A stretch of 64,000 nucleotides of DNA, from NCBI RefSeq assembly GCF_002217795.2, contig NZ_AP018823.1, forward strand, positions 1,550,001-1,614,000, in the 5' to 3' direction. The stretch is from Aquitalea magnusonii (GTDB lineage Bacteria > Pseudomonadota > Gammaproteobacteria > Burkholderiales > Chromobacteriaceae). Position 1 is the first letter of the stretch. Every line of letters starts with the position of its first letter. The position numbers and the translations under genes were made by a program. Under the pieces are notes generated by a model, which was not told where the DNA came from, ran no database searches, and saw only the letters and a program-made list of their open reading frames with translations. This document shows positions 33,443-41,903 of this stretch, in pieces.

Positions 33443-34648
33443 ATGAGCCAACAAGCAATCCTGCAAGAAGCTGCGCTGATCCGCAGCGATGCCGAAGCCC
33501 TGGAAGTGGCACACCAACTGGCAGCCGAGTTTGCCGTGGAAGCCGGCGTGCGTGACCGTGAACGCCGCCTGCCCTGGGCCGAGCTGGCGCGCTATTCCGC
33601 CAGTGGCCTGGGCGGCATTACCGTACCGCGCGAATTTGGCGGAGCCGGGGTCAGCCTGCTGACGCTGTCGCAGGTATTCCGCATCCTGTGCGCGGCCGAC
33701 CCCTCGCTGGGGCAGATTCCGCAAAACCACTTTGCCGTGCTGGAGCTGTTCCCGCTGCTGGCCACGCCGGCCCAGTTGCGCTTCATCTACAGCGAAGTGC
33801 TGTCCGGGCGTCGTCTGGGTAATGCCGGGCCGGAAAAGGGCAAGCAGCCCATGCAGCAGCTCAGTACCCGTTTGAGCCGCGAGGCGGACGGGCTTTACCT
33901 GAGCGGCCAGCGCTTTTATTCCACCGGTGCCTTGTTTGCCGACTGGATTCCCACCCGCGCCCGCGATGAATCCGGCCTGACCGTACAGGTGCTGGTGCCG
34001 CGGCATGCGCCGGGGGTGGAAGTCATCGACGACTGGTCTTCGTTCGGCCAGCGCACCACCGCCAGCGGCACCGTGCGTTTTGACCGGGTGCGGGTGGAAG
34101 AGGCGCTGCTGCTGCCGGTATGGCAATTGGCGGACCGTCCCAATCTCACCGGGCCGATTTCACAACTGATCCAGGCGTCCATCGATGCCGGCATTGCCGA
34201 GGCCGCCTTGCGCGACGCCATCCTGTTTGTGCGCGAACATGCCCGGCCCTGGCTGGATTCCGGCGTCAGCCGTGCCAGCGACGACCCCTATGTGATTCAG
34301 GCGGTGGGCCGTTTGCAGATCGACCTGCATGCCGCACTGGAAGTGCTGGACGATGCCGCCCGCACGCTGGACCGCCTGCGCACCGGCGAGGTGACGGATG
34401 CCATCAGCGCCGAAGCCTCCATCGCGGTGGCCGAAGCCAAGGTGCTGACCACCGAAATTGCCCTGCAAGCCAGTGAAAAGCTGTTCGAGCTGGCCGGTTC
34501 GGCCGCCACCCGTGCGCGCCACCAACTGGACCGCCACTGGCGCAATGCCCGCGTACACACCCTGCACGACCCGGTGCGCTGGAAATACCACGCCATTGGC
34601 AATTACAGCCTGAATGGCGTGTTTCCGGCACGTCATCAATGGAATTGA
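33443..34648 (+). CDS. sfnB: SfnB-family flavin-dependent sulfur acquisition oxidoreductase (1)
   Basis: 401 residues of the acyl-CoA dehydrogenase fold. The N-terminal helical domain has LARYSASGLGGITVPREFGGAG. The middle beta domain includes LSGQRFYSTGALFADW and SFGQRTTASG. The C-terminus ends RHWRNARVHTLHDPVRWKYH, the SfnB hallmark. No acyl-CoA catalytic Glu pattern is evident; relatives act as FMNH2- or FAD-dependent monooxygenases or desulfurisation enzymes under sulfate limitation. It lies 14 bp after the MetI-like gene and 12 bp before a paralogue. Confidence 0.87.
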   Translation: MSQQAILQEAALIRSDAEALEVAHQLAAEFAVEAGVRDRERRLPWAELARYSASGLGGITVPREFGGAGVSLLTLSQVFRILCAADPSLGQIPQNHFAVLELFPLLATPAQLRFIYSEVLSGRRLGNAGPEKGKQPMQQLSTRLSREADGLYLSGQRFYSTGALFADWIPTRARDESGLTVQVLVPRHAPGVEVIDDWSSFGQRTTASGTVRFDRVRVEEALLLPVWQLADRPNLTGPISQLIQASIDAGIAEAALRDAILFVREHARPWLDSGVSRASDDPYVIQAVGRLQIDLHAALEVLDDAARTLDRLRTGEVTDAISAEASIAVAEAKVLTTEIALQASEKLFELAGSAATRARHQLDRHWRNARVHTLHDPVRWKYHAIGNYSLNGVFPARHQWN

Positions 34649-34660
34649 AAGGAGAGCAGC

Positions 34661-35893
34661 ATGAGTGAACTGGCTGCATTGCGCCAGCAAGGCCAGCAGG
34701 CCCAGCCGCTGGCGGCCCACCGCGTTGCCAGTGATGAAGAAGCCTTGCAACTGGCCCGCCACTGGGCCGGTGAATTTGCCCGTGACGCCGCCCGCCGCGA
34801 CAGCGAGCGCATCCTGCCCTGGGCCGAGCTGGAAGGTTATAGCCAGAGCGGACTGTGGGGCATTACCGTGCCGCGCGAATATGGCGGTGCCGGCGTGTCC
34901 GCCGTCACGCTGGCCGAGGTGATTGCCACCATCAGCGCGGCGGACGGTTCGCTGGCGCAGATTCCGCAAAACCATTACTACGCGCTGGAAGTGCTGCGCG
35001 TGGGCGGCAGCGAGGCGCAGCAGCGCTTTTTCTACGGCCTGGCACTGGATGGCGTGCGCTTTGGCAATGCACTGGCCGAAATCGGCCACAAGGACTACCA
35101 GCGCCGCACCCGCCTGACGCCGGAAGGCAAGGGCTATCGCGTCAGCGGACAGAAGTTCTACTGCACCGGCGCGCTGTACGCGCAGTGGATTCCCACGCTG
35201 GTGGTGGATGACAACCAGGACAGCTATCTGGCTTTCATTCCGCGTGACAGTGCCGGGGTGGAGATTACCGACGACTGGGACGGTTTCGGCCAGCGCGTCA
35301 CCGGCAGTGGCTCGGTCAGCTTCAGCCAGGTATGGGTGGAGCCGGAATGGATTGTGCCGTTCAAGGCCTCGTTTGACCGGCCCACCCCCATCGGCCCGTT
35401 TGCCCAGATCCTGCACTGCGCCATCGACCTGGGCCAGGCGCGAGGTGCCTACCAGGAAGCGCTGCACTATGTGCGCGAGCATGCCCGTCCCTGGATAGAT
35501 TCCGGTGTGGACAAGGCCAGCCGCGACCCGCTCTTGCTGGAGCGGGTGGGTAATCTGCGGGTGCGCTTGCGGGCCGCCGATGCCTTGCTGCGCCGCGCCG
35601 GGCGGGTGCTGGATGCACTGCAGGCACAGGCTTTCCCGGATGCGCGCAGCGTGGCCGAGGCCTCGGTGGCGGTGGCGGAAGCCAAGGTGCTGACCACCGA
35701 AGTGTCCTTGCAGGCCGGCAGCCAGTTGTTTGAACTGGCCGGCACCAGCGCCACGCTGGAAGCGCGCAATCTGGACCGCTACTGGCGCAATGCCCGCGTC
35801 CACACCCTGCACGACCCGCTGCGCTGGAAATTCCACGCCATCGGCAATTACGTGCTGAACGATGTGCTGCCGCCGCGGCACGGAGCGCTGTGA
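34661..35893 (+). CDS. sfnB: SfnB-family flavin-dependent oxidoreductase (2)
   Basis: 410 residues, paralogue of the preceding gene, with the same landmarks: LEGYSQSGLWGITVPREYGGAG, VSGQKFYCTGALYAQW, GFGQRVTGSG and RYWRNARVHTLHDPLRWKFH. The mid-domain substitutions suggest a different organosulfur substrate. AAAGGAGAG precedes its ATG. It is followed after 1 bp by a luciferase-like monooxygenase, so the two may act as consecutive steps. Confidence 0.87.
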   Translation: MSELAALRQQGQQAQPLAAHRVASDEEALQLARHWAGEFARDAARRDSERILPWAELEGYSQSGLWGITVPREYGGAGVSAVTLAEVIATISAADGSLAQIPQNHYYALEVLRVGGSEAQQRFFYGLALDGVRFGNALAEIGHKDYQRRTRLTPEGKGYRVSGQKFYCTGALYAQWIPTLVVDDNQDSYLAFIPRDSAGVEITDDWDGFGQRVTGSGSVSFSQVWVEPEWIVPFKASFDRPTPIGPFAQILHCAIDLGQARGAYQEALHYVREHARPWIDSGVDKASRDPLLLERVGNLRVRLRAADALLRRAGRVLDALQAQAFPDARSVAEASVAVAEAKVLTTEVSLQAGSQLFELAGTSATLEARNLDRYWRNARVHTLHDPLRWKFHAIGNYVLNDVLPPRHGAL

Positions 35894-35894
35894 C

Positions 35895-37250
35895 ATGGCG
35901 AAAAAACAGATTCTGCTCAATGCCTTCAACATGAACTGCGTCGGCCACATCAACCACGGCCTGTGGACCCACCCGCGTGACAACTCGGTGGACTACAACA
36001 CCCTGGGCTACTGGACCGAGTTGGCCAAAACGCTGGAGCGCGGCTTGTTTGACGGCCTGTTCATCGCCGACATCATCGGTGTCTACGATGTGTACCAGCA
36101 GTCGATAGACCTGACCGCGCGCGAAGCCATCCAGTTGCCGGTCAACGACCCCTTGCTGCTGGTGCCTGCCATGGCAGCGGTGACCCAGCATCTGGGCTTT
36201 GGCGTCACCTCCAATCTCAGCTACGAACCGCCCTATTTGTTTGCCCGGCGCATGTCCACGCTGGACCACCTCACCGCTGGCCGCGCGGGCTGGAATATCG
36301 TCACCGGCTATCTGGACAGCGGCGCGCGCGCCATGGGTCTGCAGGCGCAGGACGCACACGACCAGCGCTACGACCGTGCCGATGATTATCTGGAACTGCT
36401 GTACAAGCTGTGGGAAGGCAGTTGGGAAGACGAGGCAGTGCGGCGCGACAAGGCGGCGCGGGTGTTTGCCGATGTCAGCCGCATCCACCGCATCAGCCAT
36501 CAAGGGCCGTTCTACCAACTGGATGGCTACCACCTGTGCGAGCCATCGCGCCAGCGCACCCCGGTGCTGTTTCAGGCCGGCAGCTCGGACCGTGGCCAGC
36601 AGTTTGCCGCCCGCCATGCCGAGGGCATCTTCATTGCCGCGCAGGACAAGGACAAGACGCGCCAACTGGTAGCGGACATCCGCCGTCAGGCGGTGGCCGC
36701 CGGTCGCCGTGCCGAGGATGTAAAAATCTTCATCGGCATCGCCGCCGTGGTGGGACAAACCCAGGCCGAGGCGCAGGAAAAATTTGACGACTACTGGCAG
36801 TACGCCAGCGCGGAAGCGGGCCTTGCCCACTTTGCCAGCAGCATCGGAGTGGACTTCAGCCGTTATGGCCTGGACGACCCGATTGAATACGGTGGCAGCA
36901 ATGCCATCCAGTCGGCAGCCAAAACCGCCGCCGCCAACCAGCTGACCCGGCGCAAGCTGCTGGAACGCTTCCGGCTGGGCAGTCGTTACCCGACGCTGGT
37001 GGGGGATGCCGCCAGTGTGGCGGACGAGCTGGAAAGCTGGGTCAACGAGGTGGGCGTGGACGGCTTCAACCTGTCCCGCACCGTGACGCCGGAAAGCTAC
37101 GAAGACTTTATCGATCTGGTGATTCCGGAACTGCAAAACCGCGGCAGTTACAAGACGGCCTATGCCGAAGGCAGCTTGCGTCACAAGCTGTTTGCCGAGG
37201 GAGACCGCCTGCCGGCGCGCCATGCGGCGGCGGGCTACCGGCCACGCTGA
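35895..37250 (+). CDS. NtaA/SnaA/DszA-family FMNH2-dependent monooxygenase (1)
   Basis: 451-residue luciferase-like TIM barrel. LNAFNMNCVGHINHGLWTHPRD and HLTAGRAGWNIVTGYLDSGAR are characteristic of the NtaA/SnaA/SoxA/DszA branch, which cleaves C-N or C-S bonds (for example sulfone to sulfinate) using reduced FMN from a partner reductase. Coupled to SfnB paralogues and a MetQ-type importer, desulfurisation of an imported compound is likely. A FMN reductase is encoded at the far end of the island. The substrate is unknown. Confidence 0.88.
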   Translation: MAKKQILLNAFNMNCVGHINHGLWTHPRDNSVDYNTLGYWTELAKTLERGLFDGLFIADIIGVYDVYQQSIDLTAREAIQLPVNDPLLLVPAMAAVTQHLGFGVTSNLSYEPPYLFARRMSTLDHLTAGRAGWNIVTGYLDSGARAMGLQAQDAHDQRYDRADDYLELLYKLWEGSWEDEAVRRDKAARVFADVSRIHRISHQGPFYQLDGYHLCEPSRQRTPVLFQAGSSDRGQQFAARHAEGIFIAAQDKDKTRQLVADIRRQAVAAGRRAEDVKIFIGIAAVVGQTQAEAQEKFDDYWQYASAEAGLAHFASSIGVDFSRYGLDDPIEYGGSNAIQSAAKTAAANQLTRRKLLERFRLGSRYPTLVGDAASVADELESWVNEVGVDGFNLSRTVTPESYEDFIDLVIPELQNRGSYKTAYAEGSLRHKLFAEGDRLPARHAAAGYRPR

Positions 37251-37294
37251 CGCGACAAGAAACCAAAACAACATCACACACTCAAGGGAAAATC

Positions 37295-38104
37295 ATGAAG
37301 CATCACCAGAAGAAACTGGGCGCGCTGGCGCTGCTCGGCCTGCTGCTGGCGCAAGGCGCACTGGCGGCGGCATTGAAGATTGGTGTTACACCGGGGGCCT
37401 ATGCCGACTCGGTGCAGGTGGCGGCGCAGGAGGCGAAAAAGCAGGGGCTGGACGTGGATGTGGTGGAGTTTTCCGACTGGACCACGCCCAATGTGGCCCT
37501 GGCCAGCAAGGATCTGGACGCCAATTACTTCCAGCATCAGGCTTTTCTGGACAATGTCATCAAGACCCAGGGCTATCATTTCAAGCCGGTAGGCTTGGGC
37601 ATCCTGGCCAATATCGGCTTGTACTCCAGCCGCATCAAACAGTTTGGCGAGTTGAAAACCGGTGCCAAGGTGGCCATTGCCAGCGACCCCATCAATCAGG
37701 GCCGTGGCTTGCTGTTGCTGCAAAAGGCCGGGCTGGTGAAGCTGCGTGACGGCGTGGGCGCACGTGGCAAGCTGAGTGATATTGTCAGCAATCCGCGCAA
37801 GCTGGAGTTTGTGGAAGTGGAAGGCCCGCAGCTGGTGCGGGTGGTGAATGATGTGGATCTGGCGCAGGGTTATCCGCACTTCATCGTGGCCGCCCATGCG
37901 TTTGACCCCGGCAGTGCGCTGATCTTCTCCGGCAAGGATGACGAGCAATATGCACTGCGCTTTGTCGCCCGCGAAGACAATGCCCGTGACCCGCGCCTGT
38001 TGAAGTTTGTACAGATCTACCAGAACTCAGCAGCAGTAAAGGCGCAGATTCGTAAGTCCTATGCCAATAACGACAAGCTCTACAGCCTAGCCTGGCAAAA
38101 ATAG
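37295..38104 (+). CDS. MetQ/NlpA-family substrate-binding protein 2
   Basis: 269-residue periplasmic protein with signal peptide (KLGALALLGLLLAQGALA), paralogous to the first gene of this operon. VEFSDWTTPNVALASKDLDANYFQHQAFL aligns with the same block in that protein. Two binding proteins served by one MetN/MetI pair would broaden the range of ligands. It closes the operon at a strong terminator. Confidence 0.88.
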   Translation: MKHHQKKLGALALLGLLLAQGALAAALKIGVTPGAYADSVQVAAQEAKKQGLDVDVVEFSDWTTPNVALASKDLDANYFQHQAFLDNVIKTQGYHFKPVGLGILANIGLYSSRIKQFGELKTGAKVAIASDPINQGRGLLLLQKAGLVKLRDGVGARGKLSDIVSNPRKLEFVEVEGPQLVRVVNDVDLAQGYPHFIVAAHAFDPGSALIFSGKDDEQYALRFVAREDNARDPRLLKFVQIYQNSAAVKAQIRKSYANNDKLYSLAWQK

Positions 38105-38124
38105 GTGTTCATTCGGAACCAGGC

Positions 38125-38155
38125 AAAAAGGCATTGCTGCGGCAATGCCTTTTTT
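38125..38155. terminator. Bidirectional intrinsic terminator
   Basis: GGCATTGC and GCAATGCC form an 8-bp stem with TGCG loop, flanked by AAAAA and TTTTTT. It ends the first sulfur operon. Confidence 0.88.
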
Positions 38156-38317
38156 ACGTCGCCAAGCCTGGCTTGGCCGGGATGTGTCTGACGCCATGTC
38201 TGCCATTTGCCTGGGATATTTACAGACATAGCCAATTTGCAGACAGGAAAAGGCTGGGATAAACCCTGCTCCTCCGGCTTTAGCATCAGTTTTTTCACTG
38301 AAAGCAGGAGCAGGGTG

Positions 38318-39040
38318 ATGCAAGACAAATCATTGCAGGGACAAACCGTGGTGGTGGTGGGCGGCAGTTCCGGGCTGGGGCTGGCTGCCGCACAGGCCGC
38401 GGTGCAAGCCGGAGCACAGGTGGTGATAGGCGGGCGTCAGCCGGAGCGCTTGCAGCAGGCGTTGGCACTGCTGGGAAAATCTGCCATCGGCTGGCCGGTG
38501 GATGTGCTGGACGCGGCGTCGATTGAACAGTTCTTTGCCCGCCTGCCGCAGCTGGATCACCTGCTGGTGACTGCGGCGGTACTGAGTCCGGGGCGGCTGG
38601 CGGAGTCCACGATGGCTGATTTGCAGCGCAATCTGGACAGCCGCTTCTGGGGCAGTGTGCATTGCTTGCGTGCCGCCTTGCCGCGCATGGCAGAGCTAGG
38701 GTCCATCACCCTGACTTCCGGCATGGTGGTGCAGCGTCCGCAGCCGGGCAAGGCGATGGCGGCGGTGGCTGCCGCCGCGGTGGAAACCCTGGCGCACAGC
38801 CTGGTGCGCGAGCTGGCGCCGCGCCGCATCAATGTCATCAGCCCTGGCCCGATGGAAACGCCCTTGCTTGCCGCCGCGCTGGGGGACGATGCGGCGCGGC
38901 TGCAGGCGCTGGCAGCCGGCTTGCCGCTGGGGCGGCTGGGGCAGGCGGCTGAATTTGCCGAAGCGGCGCTGTTCCTGATGCACAACCGCAGCATGAACGG
39001 CGAAGTGCTGCACCTGCACGGCGGTGCTGCCTGGGCCTGA
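38318..39040 (+). CDS. SDR-family protein lacking the catalytic Tyr-Lys pair
   Basis: 240 residues with an SDR nucleotide site (VVVVGGSSGLGLAAA) and the late motif INVISPGPMETPLL. The region that should hold Tyr-x3-Lys reads GKAMAAVAAAAVETL, without Tyr or Lys at those positions, and the NNAG motif is VTAAV. This resembles an atypical SDR subgroup (RPxPG...AAV). It may have altered chemistry or a binding role. GGAGCAGGGTG precedes the ATG. The last 12 codons including the stop are duplicated in tandem just downstream. Confidence 0.85.
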   Translation: MQDKSLQGQTVVVVGGSSGLGLAAAQAAVQAGAQVVIGGRQPERLQQALALLGKSAIGWPVDVLDAASIEQFFARLPQLDHLLVTAAVLSPGRLAESTMADLQRNLDSRFWGSVHCLRAALPRMAELGSITLTSGMVVQRPQPGKAMAAVAAAAVETLAHSLVRELAPRRINVISPGPMETPLLAAALGDDAARLQALAAGLPLGRLGQAAEFAEAALFLMHNRSMNGEVLHLHGGAAWA

Positions 39041-39076
39041 GTGCTGCACCTGCACGGCGGCGCTGCCTGGGCCTGA
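39005..39076 (+). repeat. Tandem 36-bp duplication at the SDR gene end
   Basis: Two 36-bp units differ at a single base (T versus C at position 21 of the unit). The first encodes the C-terminal VLHLHGGAAWA and the stop; the second lies wholly after the stop. Slippage or unequal recombination is the likely origin. Confidence 0.9.
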
Positions 39077-39162
39077 GTGTTGCCCGGCCTTGGCGTGGCG
39101 TGTAAGAACATGGCACCCTGATGCAAGGCGTGCCAGTGCCGCAGGTATTTTGTCAGTAACGC

Positions 39163-40332
39163 TCAGCGCAGCGCGCTGATTTCCCCCAGGCGGATCAGCC
39201 GCGCGCGGATGATGTTGCGGCTGATGCCCAGCAAGCGGGCGGCCTGCACCTGGTTGCGATGGCAATAGTTGTAGGCGGCGCGGATGATGGTGCTTTCGAT
39301 GTCTTCGTACAGATTGCTGCCATTGGTTTCAAACAGCGCCTGCAAGGCTTGCTGCAATTGCTGGTGGCCCTGGTCTGCGTCGTGGCTGTTGTGGGCCGGG
39401 TTTGACGGTGTGCTGTGGCGCTCGTTGCGGCGGTTCAGTTGCAGCGAGGATAGCTGCAAGTCTTCACCGCGCACCACATTCTGTTTGCAGATCAGCAAAG
39501 CATGGTGGATGACGTTTTCCAGTTCGCGGATATTGCCCGGCCATGGGTGTTGCAGCAGTTTGCGCTCGGCATCGGCATGCAGCGCGACATCGCCATAGCC
39601 CAGGCGCTGGCGGTATTCATCCACAAAATGCCGCGCCAGCGGCAGGATGTCGCCGGGGCGGTCGCGCAGGGCAGGCAGGGCCAGATGCGCCACCCGCAGG
39701 CGGTAGAACAGGTCCTCGCGGAAATGGCCGGCGGCCACGGCTTCTTCCAATCGCACATTGGTGGCGGCAATCACCCGGACATTGATGGGAATGGGTTTGC
39801 GCGAGCCCAGCCGCACCACCTCGCGCTCCTGCAGGATGCGCAGCAGCTTTACCTGGATGTTCAGCGGCAAGTCACCGATTTCATCCAGAAACACCGTGCC
39901 GCCATTGGCCGCTTCGAACCAGCCGGGCTTGGCGGCAAACGCGCCGGTGAATGCGCCTTTTTCATGGCCGAACAGTTCGCTTTCCACCAGTGATTCGGAA
40001 AACGCGCCGCAATTGACCGCCACAAAGGGTTGGTCGGCCCGTTGGCTCAGCGCGTGTACATGACGGGCAATCAGCTCCTTGCCGGTGCCGGTTTCGCCGA
40101 TGATCAGCACATTGGCGTCGCTGGGGGCAATCAGCTGTATCCGGGCCAGCAGGGCGGTGGACAGCGGGTCCTCGAACACTTGTGCCGTGGCGCGGATGGA
40201 GGTGGTGAGGCTTTGCCGGTTAGGCAGGGTGATCAGGGGCATGGCCGGGCCTTGGGCTGGCTCGGCCCTGCGGGCCGACGCGGGTTTCAGGAATAAAACG
40301 TCGGTGTCGGATAGTTGCGAATCAAAGCCCAT
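39163..40332 (-). CDS. sfnR: SfnR-like sigma54-dependent transcriptional activator
   Basis: 389-residue enhancer-binding protein that lacks a sensor domain: only about 50 residues precede the AAA+ module. Walker A is GETGTGKE, the sigma54 loop GAFTGA, Walker [11 protein letters not shown]; a Fis-type helix-turn-helix ([19 protein letters not shown]) ends it. This architecture matches SfnR, which activates sulfone-utilisation genes and is controlled by its own expression under sulfate limitation. AAAGGAG precedes the first ATG, which lies inside the upstream flavoenzyme gene (46-bp overlap). It probably binds the GCTGCTG-N6-CAGCAGC palindromes of this island. Confidence 0.88.
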   Translation of the reverse strand: MGFDSQLSDTDVLFLKPASARRAEPAQGPAMPLITLPNRQSLTTSIRATAQVFEDPLSTALLARIQLIAPSDANVLIIGETGTGKELIARHVHALSQRADQPFVAVNCGAFSESLVESELFGHEKGAFTGAFAAKPGWFEAANGGTVFLDEIGDLPLNIQVKLLRILQEREVVRLGSRKPIPINVRVIAATNVRLEEAVAAGHFREDLFYRLRVAHLALPALRDRPGDILPLARHFVDEYRQRLGYGDVALHADAERKLLQHPWPGNIRELENVIHHALLICKQNVVRGEDLQLSSLQLNRRNERHSTPSNPAHNSHDADQGHQQLQQALQALFETNGSNLYEDIESTIIRAAYNYCHRNQVQAARLLGISRNIIRARLIRLGEISALR

Positions 40333-41495
40333 TCCCCTAACTCCTTTAATTTGTAATCAACCGGATCGTGCAAGGTGTGGGTGCGCAGATTGCGCCAGTG
40401 CCGGTCCAGACGCAGTCCGGCATGGGTGGCGCGCGCGCCGGTGACCTCAAACATTTGACAGGCCAGGTTCAGGCCCATCCGGGTGGCGGCCACCTTGGCC
40501 GCGGCAATGTGCATGGCCACTTCGCCACGCTCCTCCTGCGTCAGTGCTTCGCCGCGTGCCAGTGCGGCCACCATGCTGTTGCCGGCACGGTCGGTGAGGG
40601 CGCGCACGCTCTCCAGCCCCACCCAGAACTCGCCGTAATGGCCAAGGATGTATGGGTCTTCGTGGGTGTGGTCCACCTGAGCCGCCCGCCAGGGGCGCGC
40701 CTCGTGCAAGGTGTAGTGCCGGGCTTCCTCGAATGCGCCTTCGGCAATCCCCAGGTAGATATTGGTGAGAATCAGCTGCGCCAGCAGTGGCCGCAGGCAG
40801 GAGCGCGGCGTGGTAAGCGGGCCGGGATTGGCCAGCACTTCATTGTTTTCGATACGCACTTTTTCAAAATTCACGCTGCCGCTGTCGGTCTGGCGCTGGC
40901 CGATATTGTTCCAGTCCTGCTGCACGCTGATGCCGCTGCGGCCAGTGGGAATGGCCGCCACCACCAATTGCCCGCTGTGCTGCTGTCGGGCGGAAACCAC
41001 CAGCATTTGCGAATCCAGCGCGCCGGAGCAGAAGCTTTTTTGCCCGGAAAACTCCTGCCAGCCGTCAAAGCGCTTGCATACCGTGCGCTCGTCCAGCGGG
41101 TTGAGGGCATTGCCCCAGAACCAGTTTTGCCGGGTGGTGATTTCATGCCAGGGTTGCCATTGTTCCGGCTGGCCGAACAGCTCCACTGTGGCCAGCATCA
41201 GGTGATGAAAGGCAAACACATGCGCCACCGAACTGTCGGCCTTGGCAAATTCACGCACCACCAGCAGGGTTTGCTGCCAGTTGGCACCCAGGCCACCCAG
41301 CTCGCTGGCAATGGACAGGCCCAGCAGCCCGCTGGCGCGAATGGCGTCGCGTTCCGCCTTGGGCGTGCCGCCGGCGTGGTCGCGTTCTGCTGCGGTAGCC
41401 GCAAACTGGGCAGCCAGTTGCTGCGCCAGCAGCAGGGCCGAGGCGGGAGTGCTGGCGCTGGGCGAGGGTGCCAGCAGGTGGTGAGGCAGGTTCAA
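40287..41495 (-). CDS. DszC-like acyl-CoA dehydrogenase-fold monooxygenase (1)
   Basis: 402 residues. Landmarks are [48 protein letters not shown] and the C-terminus [25 protein letters not shown], close to the DszC/SoxC sulfoxidation enzymes that use FMNH2 to oxidise thioether sulfur. It is cotranscribed with the SfnR-like gene. The start is TTG after AAGGATGA. A four-codon mini-frame ATG-AAC-GCT-TGA overlaps that TTG (TTGA), so start coupling, or a 1-base sequence error joining the two, is possible. Confidence 0.85.
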   Translation of the reverse strand: MNLPHHLLAPSPSASTPASALLLAQQLAAQFAATAAERDHAGGTPKAERDAIRASGLLGLSIASELGGLGANWQQTLLVVREFAKADSSVAHVFAFHHLMLATVELFGQPEQWQPWHEITTRQNWFWGNALNPLDERTVCKRFDGWQEFSGQKSFCSGALDSQMLVVSARQQHSGQLVVAAIPTGRSGISVQQDWNNIGQRQTDSGSVNFEKVRIENNEVLANPGPLTTPRSCLRPLLAQLILTNIYLGIAEGAFEEARHYTLHEARPWRAAQVDHTHEDPYILGHYGEFWVGLESVRALTDRAGNSMVAALARGEALTQEERGEVAMHIAAAKVAATRMGLNLACQMFEVTGARATHAGLRLDRHWRNLRTHTLHDPVDYKLKELGEWALIRNYPTPTFYS

Positions 41496-41530
41496 GCGTT
41501 CATCCTTTTATACGGTGTGCTATCTGACAC

Positions 41531-41557
41531 ATTGGCAACAGTTTTAACCGTGCCAAT
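41531..41557. promoter_or_regulatory. Inverted repeat ATTGGCA-N13-TGCCAAT
   Basis: Perfect 7-bp arms, 36 bp upstream of the DszC-like/SfnR unit. It differs from the GCTGCTG palindromes and could be the site of another regulator (for example a CysB-type protein) controlling the activator gene. Confidence 0.4.
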
Positions 41558-41642
41558 CAGCTGCTGTAAACCAAGGATTTATCAGGAATATATGCAGAAT
41601 TCGAATTAGCGGCAGATGGCAGCCGATATCCGTTTTTTGAGT

Positions 41643-41662
41643 GCTGCTGCTGCTGCAGCACC
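41643..41662. promoter_or_regulatory. GCTGCTG-N6-CAGCAGC palindrome, copy A1
   Basis: GCTGCTG-CTGCTG-CAGCACC, 13 of 14 positions. First of three copies with centres 30 and 32 bp apart, i.e. roughly three helical turns. Confidence 0.6.
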
Positions 41663-41672
41663 GTGTTTATTG

Positions 41673-41692
41673 GCTGCTGTACACGCAGCAGC
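41673..41692. promoter_or_regulatory. GCTGCTG-N6-CAGCAGC palindrome, copy A2
   Basis: GCTGCTGTACACGCAGCAGC, a perfect match. It ends 69 bp before the sigma54 -24 element that faces the second DszC-like gene. Confidence 0.7.
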
Positions 41693-41704
41693 GCTGATGA
41701 ATGA

Positions 41705-41724
41705 ATTGCTGCTGCAGCAGCAAT
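41705..41724. promoter_or_regulatory. Palindrome copy A3
   Basis: ATTGCTGCTGCAGCAGCAAT is a perfect 20-bp palindrome; aligned to the N6 motif it keeps 10 of 14 positions symmetrically. Confidence 0.55.
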
Positions 41725-41761
41725 AACTGGCCGGATTCAGCATGAATGAGGCTGAATTGCC

Positions 41762-41777
41762 TGGCATGCAATCTGCT
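41762..41777 (+). promoter_or_regulatory. Sigma54 promoter upstream of DszC-like/ribB genes
   Basis: TGGCATGCAATCTGCT: GG-N10-GC spacing and one deviation (C for T at -14). About 127 bp before the start codon. Confidence 0.75.
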
Positions 41778-41903
41778 AATGCCTGTCTGGCAAAACCGCA
41801 CCCGGTTTAATTTCAGCCGCAGGTAATCTCATGCTTATTCATTTATTCAGCAGCAAAAATGTTTCATCTGGCCGCAAGCAGCACCGCCAGGGCGGGAGGC
41901 TGC

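Noticed and set aside
34160..35983. Long minus-strand frame (607 codons) opposite the SfnB genes
   Set aside because: Antisense of two paralogous flavoenzyme genes; it shows internal similarity only because the sense genes are paralogues.
39005..39076. Tandem repeat considered as a CRISPR or attachment site
   Set aside because: Only two units with no spacer between them, and the unit is coding sequence of the gene it follows.
41641..41724. CTGCTG runs read as a simple trinucleotide microsatellite
   Set aside because: The elements are symmetric palindromes with fixed N6 spacing and recur at other promoters with different spacers, which simple slippage would not produce.
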